From Alphaproteobacteria bacterium (GTDB lineage Bacteria; Pseudomonadota; Alphaproteobacteria; SHVZ01), in the NCBI GenBank assembly GCA_016869375.1, contig VGEH01000034.1, forward strand, positions 1 through 34,516: DNA of 34,516 bases, written 5' to 3'. The translations under genes and the position numbers were made by a program. Shown one piece after another: positions 33,109 through 34,516 of this stretch; position 1 is the first letter of the stretch, and every line of letters starts with the position of its first letter. The notes beneath the pieces were generated by a model. The model was not told the DNA's origin and made no database searches. It saw only the letters and a list, made by a program, of their open reading frames with translations.

Positions 33109-34072
33109 CGGCGTGCAGGAAGCAGCGCACGTGATGCTGCTCGGCGATCGTGTAGGTGGGCGGCGCTTGCATGCGGCAGCGGTCGAAGGCGCTCGGGCAG
33201 CGCGCGGCGAAGATGCAGCCCTGCGGCAGATGCGCCAGGTCCGGAACGGTGCCGCCGATCGTCGGCAGGGTCCGCTGCTCGGAGTCGATGCGCGCCGGAT
33301 CGCAGGTCAGCAGCAGCTGGGTATAGGGATGCGCGGGCGCGTGGAAGAGGCGGCGGATATCCGCATGCTCGACCACCTCGCCCGCATACATGACCACGAC
33401 CTCGTCGCAGATCTCGGCGATCAGGCCGAGATTGTGCGAGACGAACAGGATGGCGCCGTCGAACTCGGACCGGAGCTGCTTGATCAGGTGGATGATCTGC
33501 GCTTCCAGCGTCACGTCGAGCGCTGTGGTCGGCTCGTCCGCGATCAGGATCGACGGGTTCATCAGCAAGGCCATGGCGATCGAGATGCGCTGGCGCATGC
33601 CGCCTGAGAAGCGGTGAGGGTAGTCCTCGATGCGCTGCTCGGGATCGGCGATCCCGACCTTGCCGAGCCAGTGGATCGCCTTCTTCAGCTTGTCGGCGCG
33701 GGTGCCCGGGTCGCGATGCTGGATGTCGATCATCTGGGTCGCGATCGACATGACCGGGTTGAGCGAGGTCATCGGGTCCTGGAAGACCATGGCGAGCCGG
33801 CGGCCGCGGATGTCGCGCCACTGCTCCTCGGTCAGGTCGCGGAGCTGGCGTCCCTCGAAGGCGATCGCGCCGGTGGTCACCTTGGCATTGCCGGCGAGAA
33901 GCCCCATCACGGCGGAGACCAGGGTCGACTTGCCGCAGCCGCTTTCGCCGACGATGCCGACGATGCGCCCCGGCCTGACCGAGAGGTCGACCCGGCGCAG
34001 CGCCTTGACCTTGCCGCGCGGTGTCGCGAACTCGACGCTGAGGTCGCTTATGGCGAGGAGCGGCTCGCTCAC
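33101..34072 (-). CDS. ABC transporter ATP-binding protein, DppD/OppD type
   Basis: A 323-residue cytoplasmic ATPase. Walker A is Gly-Glu-Ser-Gly-Cys-Gly-Lys-Ser-Thr near residue 40-48, the Q-loop region reads Val-Phe-Gln-Asp-Pro-Met-Thr-Ser-Leu-Asn-Pro, the signature is Phe-Ser-Gly-Gly-Met-Arg-Gln-Arg, Walker B ends [11 protein letters not shown], and the switch His lies in Val-Ser-His-Asn. The C-terminal extension has the Gly-Cys-Ile-Phe-Ala-Ala-Arg-Cys motif. The start is GTG at 34072, which overlaps the dppC stop as GTGA, so the operon order is dppC, dppD, dppF. Confidence 0.93.
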   Translation of the reverse strand: MSEPLLAISDLSVEFATPRGKVKALRRVDLSVRPGRIVGIVGESGCGKSTLVSAVMGLLAGNAKVTTGAIAFEGRQLRDLTEEQWRDIRGRRLAMVFQDPMTSLNPVMSIATQMIDIQHRDPGTRADKLKKAIHWLGKVGIADPEQRIEDYPHRFSGGMRQRISIAMALLMNPSILIADEPTTALDVTLEAQIIHLIKQLRSEFDGAILFVSHNLGLIAEICDEVVVMYAGEVVEHADIRRLFHAPAHPYTQLLLTCDPARIDSEQRTLPTIGGTVPDLAHLPQGCIFAARCPSAFDRCRMQAPPTYTIAEQHHVRCFLHADG

Positions 34073-34516
34073 GGGCGGTTGAGCTTGGGATCGAAGGCGT
34101 CGCGGAGCGCCTCGCCGAGGAAGGTGAAGCCCAGCGTGGTCAGGATCAGCGGCAGTCCGCCGGCGATCACCAGCCAGGGCGTGTCGCGGATGTACTGGTA
34201 GCCCTCCTGCAGGATCGAGCCCCAGGTCGGCGTCGGCGGGCGCACGCCGAGGCCGAGGAAGGAAAGCCCGGCCTCGATGGTGATCACCACGGGGATCTCC
34301 ATGCTGGCGAGGATCAGGAGAGGGCCGATCACGTTCGGCAGGATGTGCGAGAAGAGGATGCGGAACGGGCCGGCGCCGAGCGCGCGCTCGGCCAGCACGA
34401 ACTCGGTCTCCTTCATCGACAGCGTCTGGATGCGCACGATGCGTCCATAGACCGGGATCGAGGTGACGACGACGATGGTGATGATGGTCCCCAGGCTCGG
34501 GCTCAGCAGCGTCACC
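34069..34516 (-). CDS. ABC transporter permease, DppC/OppC type (5' end beyond the window)
   Basis: The last 148 or so residues of a DppC-type permease; the reading frame is still open at the right edge. Visible are the EAA loop (Ala-Glu-Arg-Ala-Leu-Gly-Ala-Gly), the Ile-Leu-Pro-Asn-Val-Ile-Gly-Pro segment, the Leu-Ser-Phe-Leu-Gly-Leu-Gly-Val-Arg-Pro-Pro-Thr-Pro-Thr-Trp-Gly motif and the C-terminal Glu-Ala-Leu-Arg-Asp-Ala-Phe-Asp-Pro-Lys. The N-terminal helix and periplasmic Gly-Arg-Asp motif lie outside. A dppB gene and a binding-protein gene may follow to the right but cannot be seen. Confidence 0.92.
   Translation of the reverse strand, partial: VTLLSPSLGTIITIVVVTSIPVYGRIVRIQTLSMKETEFVLAERALGAGPFRILFSHILPNVIGPLLILASMEIPVVITIEAGLSFLGLGVRPPTPTWGSILQEGYQYIRDTPWLVIAGGLPLILTTLGFTFLGEALRDAFDPKLNRP

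Overview
The window is a GC-rich, densely packed accessory catabolic region, most likely from an alphaproteobacterium of the order Hyphomicrobiales (Rhizobiales). The evidence is the strong G/C bias at third codon positions, two BA14K-family secreted proteins (a family typical of Brucella, Bosea and rhizobia), and many peptide-type ABC transporters. I see no tRNA, rRNA, CRISPR array, IS element or phage gene, and no recognisable transcriptional regulator.

Layout. (1) 1-3743: the end of an unidentified gene, a truncated amidase N-terminus on the minus strand, then a substrate-binding protein and two permeases (SBP-dppB-dppC) with no ATPase genes. (2) 3784-4619: a more AT-rich DUF429 gene broken by a single-base slip in an A/T run. 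(3) 4708-14678: a catabolic module with a BKACE-type beta-keto acid cleavage enzyme, a phosphotriesterase-family hydrolase, a class III aminotransferase, a non-pyrrolysine MttB-like methyltransferase, an M24-fold protein with the metal-ligand spacing of the DMSP lyase DddP, a dimethylglycine/sarcosine dehydrogenase-like flavoprotein and a UxuA-like TIM-barrel protein. An MFS transporter follows. (4) 15958-23507: a complete importer (dppB, C, D, F on the minus strand) in one operon with an N,N-dimethylformamidase large-subunit homologue, and its substrate-binding protein transcribed divergently. (5) 23547-29718: a GNAT acetyltransferase, a near-perfect 46-nt inverted repeat, two divergent CocE/NonD hydrolase paralogues, and a single dppB-type permease coupled to the second. 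(6) 29722-34516: two tandem BA14K proteins, an M20 amidohydrolase, a small unknown protein, and a dppF-dppD-dppC set whose dppC runs off the right edge.

How the genes may work together (inference): four partial or complete oligopeptide-type import systems sit among hydrolases for amides, esters and N-acyl compounds and enzymes typical of N-methyl, betaine or sulfonium metabolism. The theme is scavenging of small amides, N-methylated amines and onium zwitterions as carbon and nitrogen sources. The two most notable elements are the DddP-like protein beside an MttB-like and a dimethylglycine dehydrogenase-like gene, and the dimethylformamidase-like enzyme with its own ABC importer and no visible small subunit. 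All functional statements come from motifs and gene context read by eye; no database search was run.
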